Below the pieces are notes generated by a model, which did not search any database, was not told the DNA's origin, and worked only from the letters and a program-made list of their open reading frames with translations. Source: Thermoproteus sp. (GTDB lineage: Archaea > Thermoproteota > Thermoprotei > Thermoproteales > Thermoproteaceae). From it: DNA of 64,000 nucleotides. Every line of letters begins with the position of its first letter. The stretch's first letter is position 1. The position numbers and the translations under genes are program-made. Location of the stretch: assembly GCA_038893495.1 (NCBI GenBank), contig JAWARJ010000001.1:1043824-1107823 (forward strand), in the 5' to 3' direction. Positions 17,874-25,864 of the stretch are shown one piece after another.

Positions 17874-18270
17874 AGGGAAAGACGGCGCCGGTAGAGAGCA
17901 CTAAGTCGCCCTGTACGGTAGTTCCGGCAGTGCCCGAGAAGCCGTTGCAATAGAACACCAACGTGGCGGAGCCCCCGACGTCTAGAACCACCTTAGTACC
18001 GCTGATAGTCGCGGGGCCCGACGCGTATTTAGGCAGGCACGGCACCCCTCCCACATATGCCCCCACTATTGTCGCCGTAGAGGGCCCCACGTTGGTCGCC
18101 ACTATTTGCAAATACCCCGTGCCGTTCACCACGGCCTGCGCTATCGAGATCTTGCTACCGGACTGAACGCTTGCCAGAAATAAAGTGTACATATACCAGC
18201 CGACGGCCACGGCTATAACCACCACAATTCCTACAAGTATGGCTTGCTCTATTGAGACCTCTCCATCCAT
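17854..18270 (-). CDS. Archaeal type IV pilin-like protein
   Basis: 138 residues from ATG at 18270; a TATA-like box near 18290-18300 lies about 25 nt upstream, so I prefer it to the TTG at 18288. The N terminus MDGEVSIEQAILVGIVVV, with a short charged leader, a Glu at the fifth position of the core and a long hydrophobic helix, is typical of class III signal peptides cut by archaeal prepilin peptidase. The rest is a Gly/Ser/Thr/Val-rich beta domain with two cysteines (GGVPCLPKY and FYCNGF) that may pair. It probably forms or caps a surface filament. No other pilus genes are nearby. Confidence 0.7.
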   Translation of the reverse strand: MDGEVSIEQAILVGIVVVIAVAVGWYMYTLFLASVQSGSKISIAQAVVNGTGYLQIVATNVGPSTATIVGAYVGGVPCLPKYASGPATISGTKVVLDVGGSATLVFYCNGFSGTAGTTVQGDLVLSTGAVFPFTASVS

Positions 18271-18296
18271 GAGCTGTACTGTCCGCAATAATAAAT

Positions 18297-19448
18297 TTAT
18301 GATTTACTTAATTGGGCTAAATATTTGGTTTTTATATATCGTATGATTTCCGGTATATTTATCTTCATCGGGCAGACCTCCCTGCAGTTGCCCGCATGGG
18401 CGCACATCATAGCGGAAGGCCCAGCCGCCCTAAGCCCGCGGGTCACGGCCAGCCACATCACGCCGACAGGCCCCACATATGGAGGCTCGCCGAAGTCCCT
18501 CCCCACGGCCTTGTAGACCGGACAGACGAAGCCACACCTGACGCATCTAATACAGAGCAACGCCTCCCTCAAGACTTCGTCTTTAGCCGCGGCTCTCCTC
18601 CCGTTGTCCACAAGCACCAAGTGGAACTCCCTAGGCCCTTGGGCGGGCCTGACGCGAACCAGCTCTATGTCACCCGTGGAGGAAGGCCCCGCGGAGATCT
18701 CCAAATAGGTCGGCGGGAAGAGGCCGTGATATGCGGCCTGCACTATCGCCTGATGCACCGCGTCGACCAGCGTCGGCACGATTTTCTCCACGCCGGCCAC
18801 CACGATATGTACAGGCGGCAGTATTGTGGCCTTACGTATATTTCCCTCGTTTTCGACGTTGACCACGGCGCCTGTATCTGCAGCTATCGCGTTGGCGCCC
18901 GTGATCCCGACATCGGCCTTGATGAATTTGGACCTAAGGAACTCGCCGGCAGCCGTGGCTAAGGCCGAGGGGTCGTCGCCCACGTCTATCCCCAACTTCT
19001 CCTTGAAGAGGCGGGCCACGTCGCCTCTGCCTAGATGCAACGCCGGCGCGATCATGTTGGACGGCTTGTCGTCACCTATTTGGACAATGAACTCGCCGAG
19101 GTCGGTCTCCCAGACCTCGTTGCCCAGCTTCTGTAGGTATTCCCTCAGCCCTATCTCCAGCGCAGTGTTCGACTTCCCCATCACGACAGTCTTCCCGGAG
19201 CCTACGATCTTCCCCACGAGCTCCCTCGCCTCTTCGGCGGTTTCCGCCAAATACGCCTTGCCGCCGAGATTCTCGACGGCCTTTTTGGTGGCCTCTATGT
19301 AGTAGTCGAAGTTTTTTATCACCTCGAGTCTCGCCTCTCTGACCTTTCGGGCCAGCTCCTCGACGTAGCTATACCCCTTCAGAAATCCCTCCACTCTCGT
19401 CAGGGCGCCCTCCGCCGCGCGCTGGAAGAGCTCTTGCCACTTGCTCAT
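18297..19448 (-). CDS. LutB-like iron-sulfur protein (LUD domain)
   Basis: 383 residues. A LUD domain (about 40-290, with GKTVVMGKSNTALEIGLREYL and SAGPSSTGDIELVRVRPAQGP) is followed by two 4Fe-4S cysteine clusters: C299-C302-C305-C309 (CIRCVRCGFVC) and C349-C355-C359 (CAHAGNCREVC). This is the layout of LutB/LldF-type electron-transfer subunits of lactate or glycolate oxidation. The ATG overlaps the stop of the FAD subunit upstream (glcD-like), so they form one transcript and probably one complex passing electrons to the respiratory chain. A duplicated start of this gene lies at about 23700-23750. Confidence 0.8.
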   Translation of the reverse strand: MSKWQELFQRAAEGALTRVEGFLKGYSYVEELARKVREARLEVIKNFDYYIEATKKAVENLGGKAYLAETAEEARELVGKIVGSGKTVVMGKSNTALEIGLREYLQKLGNEVWETDLGEFIVQIGDDKPSNMIAPALHLGRGDVARLFKEKLGIDVGDDPSALATAAGEFLRSKFIKADVGITGANAIAADTGAVVNVENEGNIRKATILPPVHIVVAGVEKIVPTLVDAVHQAIVQAAYHGLFPPTYLEISAGPSSTGDIELVRVRPAQGPREFHLVLVDNGRRAAAKDEVLREALLCIRCVRCGFVCPVYKAVGRDFGEPPYVGPVGVMWLAVTRGLRAAGPSAMMCAHAGNCREVCPMKINIPEIIRYIKTKYLAQLSKS

Positions 19449-20791
19449 AGGATTTTGCCGGGATTAAGTATGCCCTTGGGGTCGAAGACCGCCTTGAGGG
19501 CCTTCATGTACTCAAGGACCTGCGGCTCGAGCTCCAGCCTTAATAGTTCGCGCTTGAGGGTCCCTATTCCGTGTTCTGCCGAAATGCTACCACCCAGCTC
19601 TACTGCTATTTTGCCCAGCCCCTCTATGAACGCCCTGGCCCTTTTGGCCCCCTCGACGTCGCCTCTCCTGAACCAAGTGGTGGGGTGTAGGTTGCCGTCG
19701 CCCACATGTCCGCCCATGGACAAGGGGACCTCCAGCCTTTGGGCCAACTCGACGATCCTCCTGGCGGCTTCGGGCAACTTGGAGACGGGGACTATGACGT
19801 CCTCTATGACTAGGACCCCCTCGCTGCCGAGCTGTCTTTTCATCAACGAGACCTGCGCGCTGAATAGTTTGCGTCGAGGCTCTAGTAGCTCCATCGCGGC
19901 GTCGAGCCCCATGGCCTCCCTGGCTACATACCCCCTCACGAGCTCTTTGAGCCTAGCCAACGCCGATTGTTCGGCACCTTTGCTCACGTCGACCCCCAAG
20001 AACAGCGTATATCTCTCCTCGAGCCCCACCTCTTTGGATTCGGCAGGCCCTAGAAATTCGGCGAATAGAGGCCATATCCTGGCCCCTCTGATCCTCACCA
20101 CGTCTTCCACTAAGGCGCCTAGGTCGTTATAGTAGGCCAATACGGCGACCGCCGATTCGGGCAACGGCGCAATCCTCAAGACTGCCTCGGTGACGAGGCC
20201 CAAGGTGCCCTCGCTGCCCACTATGAGTCTGACCAAGTCGTAGCCGTTCCTACACTTGAGGGTCCTACAGCCCATCTTGAGGAGGTCCCCCTTGCCCGTG
20301 ACCACGTGGAGCCCCAACACCCAATCCCTCATGGTGCCGTACTTGGCGCCGCGCATGCCGCCCGCGCCGTTGGCTATAGCGCCCCCCACCGTCGCGGACT
20401 TCACCGAGCCGGGGTCCACGGGGAAGAACACGCCGTATCTGGACAGCTCTACGTTCAGCTCCTCCAGCCTAATGCCGGGCTGAACGACGACGTAGGAGTC
20501 TGTGGGGTTTACCTCTAAGACTTCGTTCATGCGCTCGAAGCTCACCACGAGCCCCGGCTTGGTCGCCACTGTGTTTCCAGACAGACTCGTGGCGGAGCCT
20601 TGAGAGAACAGAGGGGTCTCGGTCTCGTAGGCCCACCTCACAAGCCAGACCACCTCCTCCTCGGTCTTGGGGAAGACCACGCCTAAAGGCCTCGCGGTGG
20701 GCTCCTCGAAGGAGGCCTCGCGGGAGTAAAGCGAGAGAAATGCGGGGTCGTCCACAAAGCGGTCGCCGAACTTCCTCCTCAACTCCTTCAT
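19445..20791 (-). CDS. glcD: FAD-linked oxidase (GlcD/D-lactate dehydrogenase type)
   Basis: 448 residues, VAO-type flavoprotein. The FAD-binding half shows SQGSATSLSG, VVVQPGIRLEEL and DPGSVKSATVGGAIANGAGG; the C-terminal half has HVGDGNLHP and SAEHGIGTLKRELL. It oxidises a 2-hydroxy acid, most likely D-lactate or glycolate, to the 2-oxo acid. It is translationally coupled to the LutB-like gene by a 4-nt overlap. A TATA-like AATTAATTTTATAG upstream of the ATG supports the start. That promoter and the first codons are duplicated in inverted orientation at 23530-23660. An MFS transporter nearby (23757-25046) could import the substrate. Confidence 0.82.
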   Translation of the reverse strand: MKELRRKFGDRFVDDPAFLSLYSREASFEEPTARPLGVVFPKTEEEVVWLVRWAYETETPLFSQGSATSLSGNTVATKPGLVVSFERMNEVLEVNPTDSYVVVQPGIRLEELNVELSRYGVFFPVDPGSVKSATVGGAIANGAGGMRGAKYGTMRDWVLGLHVVTGKGDLLKMGCRTLKCRNGYDLVRLIVGSEGTLGLVTEAVLRIAPLPESAVAVLAYYNDLGALVEDVVRIRGARIWPLFAEFLGPAESKEVGLEERYTLFLGVDVSKGAEQSALARLKELVRGYVAREAMGLDAAMELLEPRRKLFSAQVSLMKRQLGSEGVLVIEDVIVPVSKLPEAARRIVELAQRLEVPLSMGGHVGDGNLHPTTWFRRGDVEGAKRARAFIEGLGKIAVELGGSISAEHGIGTLKRELLRLELEPQVLEYMKALKAVFDPKGILNPGKIL

Positions 20792-20870
20792 GAACTATTG
20801 GAACTCTATAAAATTAATTGTATTACTGGGGGACTTGGGGCTCCGCGTTTTTCTCTCTTCCAGCCGTCGG

Positions 20871-21437
20871 CTAGCAACCCCTCAGCCCTTCGATGTATGA
20901 CGCTATTTCGCCTATGACGGCCTCTACTGTCTCCAGCCTGTGGGCGAAATCGAGTGGGTCGGCCTTAACGTCGACGTCCGCAACGTCCAAGTCGAATATG
21001 GCCTCTATCACGTCTCTAACCCACGTGAGTGCCGTGCCCCTCGGCCCCCTCTCCTTTGCTCTATCCCTTAAGGCGTTATATACAGCCTTCACGATACCGA
21101 ACTCGCGCAGTAGCCTCCTCGCTGTCTTCTCGGCCGTCGACCACCCAGTAGCGCGGCCGAGCTCGGCGGTGGCCGAGACTATCTTTCCAGCTATCTCGCC
21201 GACGTCTCTGCCGAGATAGACAGTCTTCCTCCTCCGCCACCCCGCATATAGCTGTGCGTAGAGGTACCGCACGCCGTTTCTTACGGCCGCCCACATGTAC
21301 ATCTTGATAGGCCCAAGCTCGATGGACGCCAACGTGCCGCCGTAGGCCAGAGGCATGTGCACATATACGCCTCCCCCTTTTATCTCTTTCGCCGATAAGA
21401 AACGGCGAAATTCCTGCCTACTCCACCTAACATCCAC
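20871..21437 (-). CDS. Repeat-family protein of Thermoproteales, unknown function
   Basis: 188 residues, apparently intact. The N-terminal half (WSRQEFRRFLSAKEIKGGGVYVHM, then MYMWAAVRNGVRYLYAQLYAG) looks alpha-beta; the middle STAEKTARRLLREF stretch is helical and Arg-rich, and the C terminus is acidic and helical (LETVEAVIGEIASYIEGL). A decayed paralogue lies at 13786-14370. It resembles the multi-copy proteins found near tRNAs and remnants in this clade, but I cannot name the family with certainty. It lies in the island between glcD and the MFS gene. Confidence 0.6.
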   Translation of the reverse strand: MDVRWSRQEFRRFLSAKEIKGGGVYVHMPLAYGGTLASIELGPIKMYMWAAVRNGVRYLYAQLYAGWRRRKTVYLGRDVGEIAGKIVSATAELGRATGWSTAEKTARRLLREFGIVKAVYNALRDRAKERGPRGTALTWVRDVIEAIFDLDVADVDVKADPLDFAHRLETVEAVIGEIASYIEGLRGC

Positions 21438-21580
21438 ACATATGAATTCGCAGATAAGACGCAGATAAGAAACGGCGTGGAGATAGACTAAAGATAGTCT
21501 CTTTAGGACTTCTACTCGGCCAGCCGGTGCTGGCCTCGGGAGCCTCCGTAAAGTATATATCGCGGAGGGAAATTCGCCAT

Positions 21581-21960
21581 ATGGCCGACTGCAAGGAGGA
21601 AAAGAGGAGGGTGGCGGTGATTAGGTTCGTCGAGTTCGGCGTCTTTTAGGTCGCGGCCGTGGAGGGGGCGGTGGCTACGGCTATCGCTCAAGCTCTCGCC
21701 TAAAGGCTTATATAGGCCTCGGCGAGGCCTATATATGTTGGTGCGGGTCTGGCATCCCCAAGGGGGGACACTGGCAGGACTACAGTCGCCACGTCGCCGG
21801 TAATCGCGCTCTCTAGGGGCAGGGCGCTCTAGAGGTCGACCCCGTCCCGTTGTGTGAGGCCGTTGAGCGCCCAGCCCGACGGCCAGATGCACTAGGGGAG
21901 GCGGCGGGGCCCGGCGCCTTGGGTGCCGCCCGCCTCGTCCGCCCTAGCGGCGGGCTTGTT
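21581..21960 (+). pseudogene. Decayed ParA/Soj-like ATPase, second copy
   Basis: Same build as 1990-2297 on the other strand. A TATA-like AAGTATATAT at 21551-21560 lies about 25 nt before ATG 21581, followed by 22 codons that end in FGVF and TAG exactly like the first copy. Further on, in other frames, HPKGGTLAGL-type P-loop debris and the DNA equivalents of LAIALSRG and LDAQPDGR can be followed to about 21900. The closing part (GGGARRLGCRPPRPP in one frame) matches the region beside the membrane-protein gene in copy one. Not a functional ATPase. The short 5' frame might still be translated. Confidence 0.55.
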
Positions 21961-22031
21961 CGCGTCAATAAGCAAAAATCTATTCGACAGAAAACTAAAG
22001 TAAAAAAAAAATCTGGATCTTTTTGTAGTTT

Positions 22032-23087
22032 ATGTTGGGCCAAAAAGTTCAGGTAAAGAAGTTGGCGAAAAGTCTGTTGATGCTCGTAGTTATGCTATAC
22101 GGCATGTACGTCCAGGCGGCTTCGACGGCTCCAGCTCAATATCCCGGCCACATCATACAGGTGGCTCTAAGCGGGGAGGGAGAGCTCCAATACAACATAA
22201 CCAGCATACAACAGCTCCTATCTAAACTCAACGCCACTGCTCCACACAACGCCACGTCGGCCGGCGCTTGTAGTTGCGCTGGCGGCTGTAATAGGTCCGC
22301 CCCGCCTCCCAACGTGAAGGTGTACATCGACGTGGTGGCCAACGAGACTTGGACTGAAGACGGACAGCGCTATCAATTCCTCTTCGCCAACATCACGGCG
22401 AGCAACGGGACTTTGAGCTATACGGAATACCTCCTGTTCTACGGGTCTCAAGGCCCGAAGTACAACTTCACGGCGGTAACTCAGATATTGACCAAGCCGC
22501 GTGCGCCGGACGAATACGCGTTGTTCATCACTAGGATAGACTCGTCGCCGGCTAGAGGGAACGCGACCGCCGTGGAGTACATAGTCATTAAGAACGCCAC
22601 AACGCTGTCGGACAGCTACCGCATTATCGCCAAGGCCTTAATGAAGGTGAAGGGAGACAGCCCCAAGGCCTGGCAGATAGCCCACGTAGAGCTCAACAAG
22701 CTGGCCAACATAGTAAAGGAGGAAATACCGAAATACGACAAAAAGGCGCCGACAATAGCAGTGGCGACAGACGTTGTCGTATGCGTGTTCTCGCCCCAGC
22801 CTCTTGCGGGAATAAGCATATACCTAGACTGTCTGCAACCCAATGCGCCGATGTTCGTCCTCCTCGGAAACTGTTGCGTGCCGATTGCGGGAGCTATAGC
22901 CGGTTGCGCTGCTATGTGTCTTACAGGACCGGAGTCATGTTTGCTCTGTGCGGTCGGTGCTATAAATGGAGTATGGAATCTTCTATCCAACCAATGCTAT
23001 CCTGTCTGTCCGGCGATGAATGTATGCGTAGGTATATGCGCACTATCGACTTATTGCATCCCGATTGCGTGCATCAGAATATGGTAA
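22032..23087 (+). CDS. Secreted protein with 14-Cys C-terminal domain (halocin C8-like precursor architecture?)
   Basis: 351 residues. A Sec-type signal peptide is likely (KKLAKSLLMLVVMLYGMYVQA, cut near 29). The middle (about 30-245) is hydrophilic with many NxS/T sequons. The last 101 residues are hydrophobic and contain 14 cysteines: 251, 267, 281, 282, 292, 296, 303, 306, 322, 326, 332, 336, 342 and 347. This layout (signal, 200-residue middle, compact Cys-rich hydrophobic end) recalls the halocin C8 precursor, in which the middle is the immunity protein and the end the antimicrobial peptide. That is inference; I see no proven cleavage site. Alternatively it is a disulfide-rich surface protein. 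A four-helix membrane protein gene follows 29 bp downstream with its own promoter. Confidence 0.7.
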   Translation: MLGQKVQVKKLAKSLLMLVVMLYGMYVQAASTAPAQYPGHIIQVALSGEGELQYNITSIQQLLSKLNATAPHNATSAGACSCAGGCNRSAPPPNVKVYIDVVANETWTEDGQRYQFLFANITASNGTLSYTEYLLFYGSQGPKYNFTAVTQILTKPRAPDEYALFITRIDSSPARGNATAVEYIVIKNATTLSDSYRIIAKALMKVKGDSPKAWQIAHVELNKLANIVKEEIPKYDKKAPTIAVATDVVVCVFSPQPLAGISIYLDCLQPNAPMFVLLGNCCVPIAGAIAGCAAMCLTGPESCLLCAVGAINGVWNLLSNQCYPVCPAMNVCVGICALSTYCIPIACIRIW

Positions 23088-23116
23088 ATCTTTAAAAAAC
23101 TACGCCGGATTTTTCT

Positions 23117-23482
23117 ATGCCTCTCCCTAGCTTCTTCTTCGATCCCGTGGTGGTCGCCTCGTTGCCCATTGTGTCGTATCTCGCCATGAACATGTCGTTG
23201 CCCTTCTTGTTGAGGGGACAGAGGAGGGGTGTCCCTCCGGTTGAGTTGTCTATCGCCTTGGGGTCAGCGGCCATGTTTGCGCTCGTAGTGCTCGCTGTCC
23301 TCAGAGCCGTAGGCGCGGAGGTGTTGATGGTTCCGGCCTATTGGAACTTCGCGGCCGGCTTGGTCCTCCAGTACAGATATACGAAGTCGAATCCAGTCGT
23401 GGCGCTCTACTTCGCAGTTATGAACATATGGTTCCTAGATCTCTCCTTGTCCAAAATAACCGCATTGGTGGTGGGGAGGTAG
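23117..23482 (+). CDS. Small four-helix membrane protein (paralogue of 1508-1876)
   Basis: 121 residues with four hydrophobic segments. It shares the start MPLP(S/N)FFFDPVVVASLP, the central GSAAMFALVVLA and the end SLSKITALVVGR with the protein at 1508-1876. The middle loop differs (RGQRRGVPPVELSIAL against RAQKKRLSLLDWLVVL). The ATG lies about 23 nt after a TATA-like ATCTTTAAAAA, so it is leaderless. It directly follows the cysteine-rich secreted protein, which is missing at the other locus. Both copies keep an open frame, which suggests selection. Function unknown; immunity to or export of the neighbouring product is a testable idea. Confidence 0.75.
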   Translation: MPLPSFFFDPVVVASLPIVSYLAMNMSLPFLLRGQRRGVPPVELSIALGSAAMFALVVLAVLRAVGAEVLMVPAYWNFAAGLVLQYRYTKSNPVVALYFAVMNIWFLDLSLSKITALVVGR

Positions 23483-23529
23483 TCCGTTGCGGTTCGTAGT
23501 TAAAACGACGATTTTTTCCAACGTCTATT

Positions 23530-23756
23530 TCGCAATACAATTAATTTTGAGTTCTAAGTTCATGAGGGAGTTGAGGAGAAGGGGCCGCTTTGTGGACGGC
23601 CCAGCGCTCTACTCCCGCGAGGCGCCGTTCGAGGGGCCCGCCCTTGAGCGTGCGAGGGCTTTCGGCGTTAGACCTAACATACTAAACCCTTCCTATGGAC
23701 AAGCGGCGGGAGCCCTTCCGGCGCGCGGCGGAGACCTCCTAGAATATTCAAAATTA
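23530..23756 (+). pseudogene. Inverted, internally deleted copy of the glcD-lutB operon
   Basis: Positions 23530-23660 repeat the glcD promoter and first codons: AATACAATTAATTTT, then ATGAGGGAG and the codons for GRFVDGPALYSREAPFEG, against DRFVDDPAF and LYSREASFEE in the real gene. After a jump, 23680-23745 repeats the junction between glcD and lutB: ILNP, CCTATG, then a run equivalent to the lutB start including GCGCGCGGCGGAG. More than a kilobase in between is missing. The orientation is opposite to the real operon at 18297-20791, and the copy ends at the stop of the MFS gene. This is a rearrangement scar, not a gene. Confidence 0.75.
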
Positions 23757-25046
23757 CTAGGAGGCTTGGGGCTTCAGCGCGGCCCCTAACGCCACGAGGA
23801 CGGCGCTAACGACGGCTATCGACGAGCCGTAAAGCGCCAACGCCGTCGCGTCGTTCGGAGCGTTCATGACTAAGAACATGGCCGCTAGAGAGCCGAGGGG
23901 GCCGACCACCGCGTTAATGTTCCAGCCCAACGAGACGGCGGTCCATCTGACTTCTGGAGGAAACAGCTCGGCGAAGTATAGAGTCTGGGGGGCCGCGGCG
24001 AGGCCGAAGAGGAGGCCCATCACGAAGGAGGTCGCGGTTGCCGAGCCGCTTAACGTAAAGGCGAAATAAGTAGCCACAGGCGCCACGGCGAGAAGGCCCA
24101 GCGCCGGCGGGATGAAGGCGCGTCTGACGCCAAGGCGAGCCGCGGTGAAGCCGCTTAGCACCTCGCCCAACACCGCCCCTATTCCTCCATATGCCGATAG
24201 TTGCAACGCGAAGCTGTATGCCAGGCTCCTGTTGAGCCCCATTTTGGGGGCCAGTACGTCCCTCATTATGTAGGGCCAGTAGCCGGAGCCGCCGTAATAA
24301 TAAAGGGTAAGGCCTAGGTTTATCAATATCAAGATCACGAAGTTCCTCCAATAGCGCCACACGTGCGCCACAGGCGCCTTTGGTATCCTGCCCTTACGGG
24401 CCGCCGCGAGCCACTCGTTGGACTCCACGCCGAAGAGCCTTATGGCTAAAGCTATAAGGGCGGGGACCACGCCTATTATGTAGAGGACCCTCCAGCCTAC
24501 TGCCGTAAAGGCGCTCCCGAAATAGCCCTGGGCCCACAGCGTCAACGCCGAGGTGAGGAAGACGGCCCACGAGAGGCCGGAGTACATAACGCCGTTTACG
24601 TATGGCCTCAAGCCCTTGGGGGTGAGCTCCAACGCCCAAGTGGCGCCGCCTCCCGCCTCCCCGCCGATGCCCAGCCCCTGGACTATCCTCAACGCGTATA
24701 GGGCTAAAGGCGCCAAGACGCCTATGTCGCGATATGTCGGGAGCAGGCCTATGAGCAATCCGGCGACGCCGACGGCGCTCGCGTCTAGGACCGTCGAGAT
24801 GCGCCTTCCGTATCTATCGCCTATATGGCCGAAAAGTATGGCGCCGAGGGGCCTGACCACATACGTAGCGGCGAACGCGCCCCACGTCGATATGGCGGCC
24901 AGCAGGGGCGACTCCTCGGGGAAGAAGAGGTCCTTGAAAATCCCGGCCAAGGCAGAAAACAAAATTATGTCGTAATATTCGAGGCCCCATATGAGCATCG
25001 TGGATATGGCGGCCGACCAGTAGACCCTCGCCTTCACTTCGGCCAT
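23757..25046 (-). CDS. MFS transporter (metabolite:H+ symporter-like)
   Basis: 429 residues from ATG at 25046; a TATA-like box at about 25064-25075 makes the upstream TTG (25064) unlikely. Twelve hydrophobic segments are visible. The loop 2-3 motif GHIGDRYGRR and the phrases LRIVQGLGIGGEAGGGATWA and ELTPKGLRP are typical of metabolite:H+ symporters and related organic-acid carriers. The plasma membrane protein probably takes up a carboxylate or similar substrate. A scar of glcD-lutB lies directly at its 3' end, and the intact operon is 3 kb away. Lactate or glycolate is therefore a reasonable guess, but not shown. Confidence 0.78.
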   Translation of the reverse strand: MAEVKARVYWSAAISTMLIWGLEYYDIILFSALAGIFKDLFFPEESPLLAAISTWGAFAATYVVRPLGAILFGHIGDRYGRRISTVLDASAVGVAGLLIGLLPTYRDIGVLAPLALYALRIVQGLGIGGEAGGGATWALELTPKGLRPYVNGVMYSGLSWAVFLTSALTLWAQGYFGSAFTAVGWRVLYIIGVVPALIALAIRLFGVESNEWLAAARKGRIPKAPVAHVWRYWRNFVILILINLGLTLYYYGGSGYWPYIMRDVLAPKMGLNRSLAYSFALQLSAYGGIGAVLGEVLSGFTAARLGVRRAFIPPALGLLAVAPVATYFAFTLSGSATATSFVMGLLFGLAAAPQTLYFAELFPPEVRWTAVSLGWNINAVVGPLGSLAAMFLVMNAPNDATALALYGSSIAVVSAVLVALGAALKPQAS

Positions 25047-25061
25047 AAGCCATTCGAGGTT

Positions 25062-25078
25062 CAAATTTATTATTTATT
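25062..25078. promoter_or_regulatory. Shared divergent TATA region for MFS and SDR genes
   Basis: The 44 bp between the MFS ATG (25046, minus) and the SDR ATG (25091, plus) contain one A/T run, CAAATTTATTATTTATT. Read on the minus strand it gives AATAAATTTG about 22-25 nt before the MFS start. On the plus strand TTTATTATTTAT lies about 20 nt before the SDR start. Both genes appear leaderless and must compete for, or share, this short region. Confidence 0.55.
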
Positions 25079-25090
25079 CCAAGATGGGCC

Positions 25091-25864
25091 ATGGCGACCG
25101 GTCTGTCGGGCAAAGTCGCGTTGGTCACAGGCGCCTCTAGGGGCATAGGGGCCGCCATAGCCCGCGAGCTACACGCCAGGGGCGCTTATGTGGCCATAAA
25201 CTACAACTCGTCTAGAGAGCAAGCCGAGGCCTTGAAGAAGCAACTCGGCGATAGGGCCGAGATATTTAGGGCGGACGTGTCCAAAAGGGCTGAGGTCAGG
25301 GCCATGGTGGACGAAGTGGTCAAGACCTTCGGCGGGATAGACATAGTGGTGAACAACGCCGGCGTCATGGAGCTGATGCCCTTCGACCAGCTGGACGAAG
25401 AGCGTTTCGACAGGATGTGGGCTATTAACGTCAAGGGTCCTATCTACGTGACGCTGGAGGCCCTGCCCCACCTCAAAAAGTCCAGGGGGGCCGTGGTCAA
25501 CGTGGCCTCTATAGCGGGCTTGGGGACGGCCCTCGCCAATACTACCTACTACGCCGTGACTAAGGCCGCCTTGATCGCGTTGACGAGGAGGCTCGCCTTC
25601 GATCTGGCGCCCTTCGGCATTAGAGTCAACGCGGTGGCGCCGAGCTGGATAGAGACCGACTTGACGACTAGAGGCAGGACGCGCGAGGAGGTCGAGAGGG
25701 CCAAGGTCGATATAATAAACAGGACGGCGCTTCGGGCTCTCGCCACGCCGGAGGATATAGCCAGGGCGGTGGCGTTTTTGGCGTCGGAGGAGGCCAGGTT
25801 AATCACGGGGCAGGTGCTGGTGGTCGACGGCGGCAGGATCGACTACTTGACGCATGGCATATAG
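25091..25864 (+). CDS. SDR-family oxidoreductase (FabG-like)
   Basis: 257 residues, a classical short-chain dehydrogenase. TGASRGIG at 13-20 binds NAD(P), NNAG at 88-91 stabilises the core, and Ser140, Tyr154 and Lys158 (YAVTK) form the catalytic set. GQVLVVDGG near the C terminus is standard for FabG-like enzymes. It reduces a carbonyl or oxidises an alcohol; archaea lack the bacterial fatty acid pathway, so the substrate is open. The start at 25091 follows the shared divergent A/T box. It overlaps the DUF192 gene by 11 nt. Confidence 0.85.
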   Translation: MATGLSGKVALVTGASRGIGAAIARELHARGAYVAINYNSSREQAEALKKQLGDRAEIFRADVSKRAEVRAMVDEVVKTFGGIDIVVNNAGVMELMPFDQLDEERFDRMWAINVKGPIYVTLEALPHLKKSRGAVVNVASIAGLGTALANTTYYAVTKAALIALTRRLAFDLAPFGIRVNAVAPSWIETDLTTRGRTREEVERAKVDIINRTALRALATPEDIARAVAFLASEEARLITGQVLVVDGGRIDYLTHGI

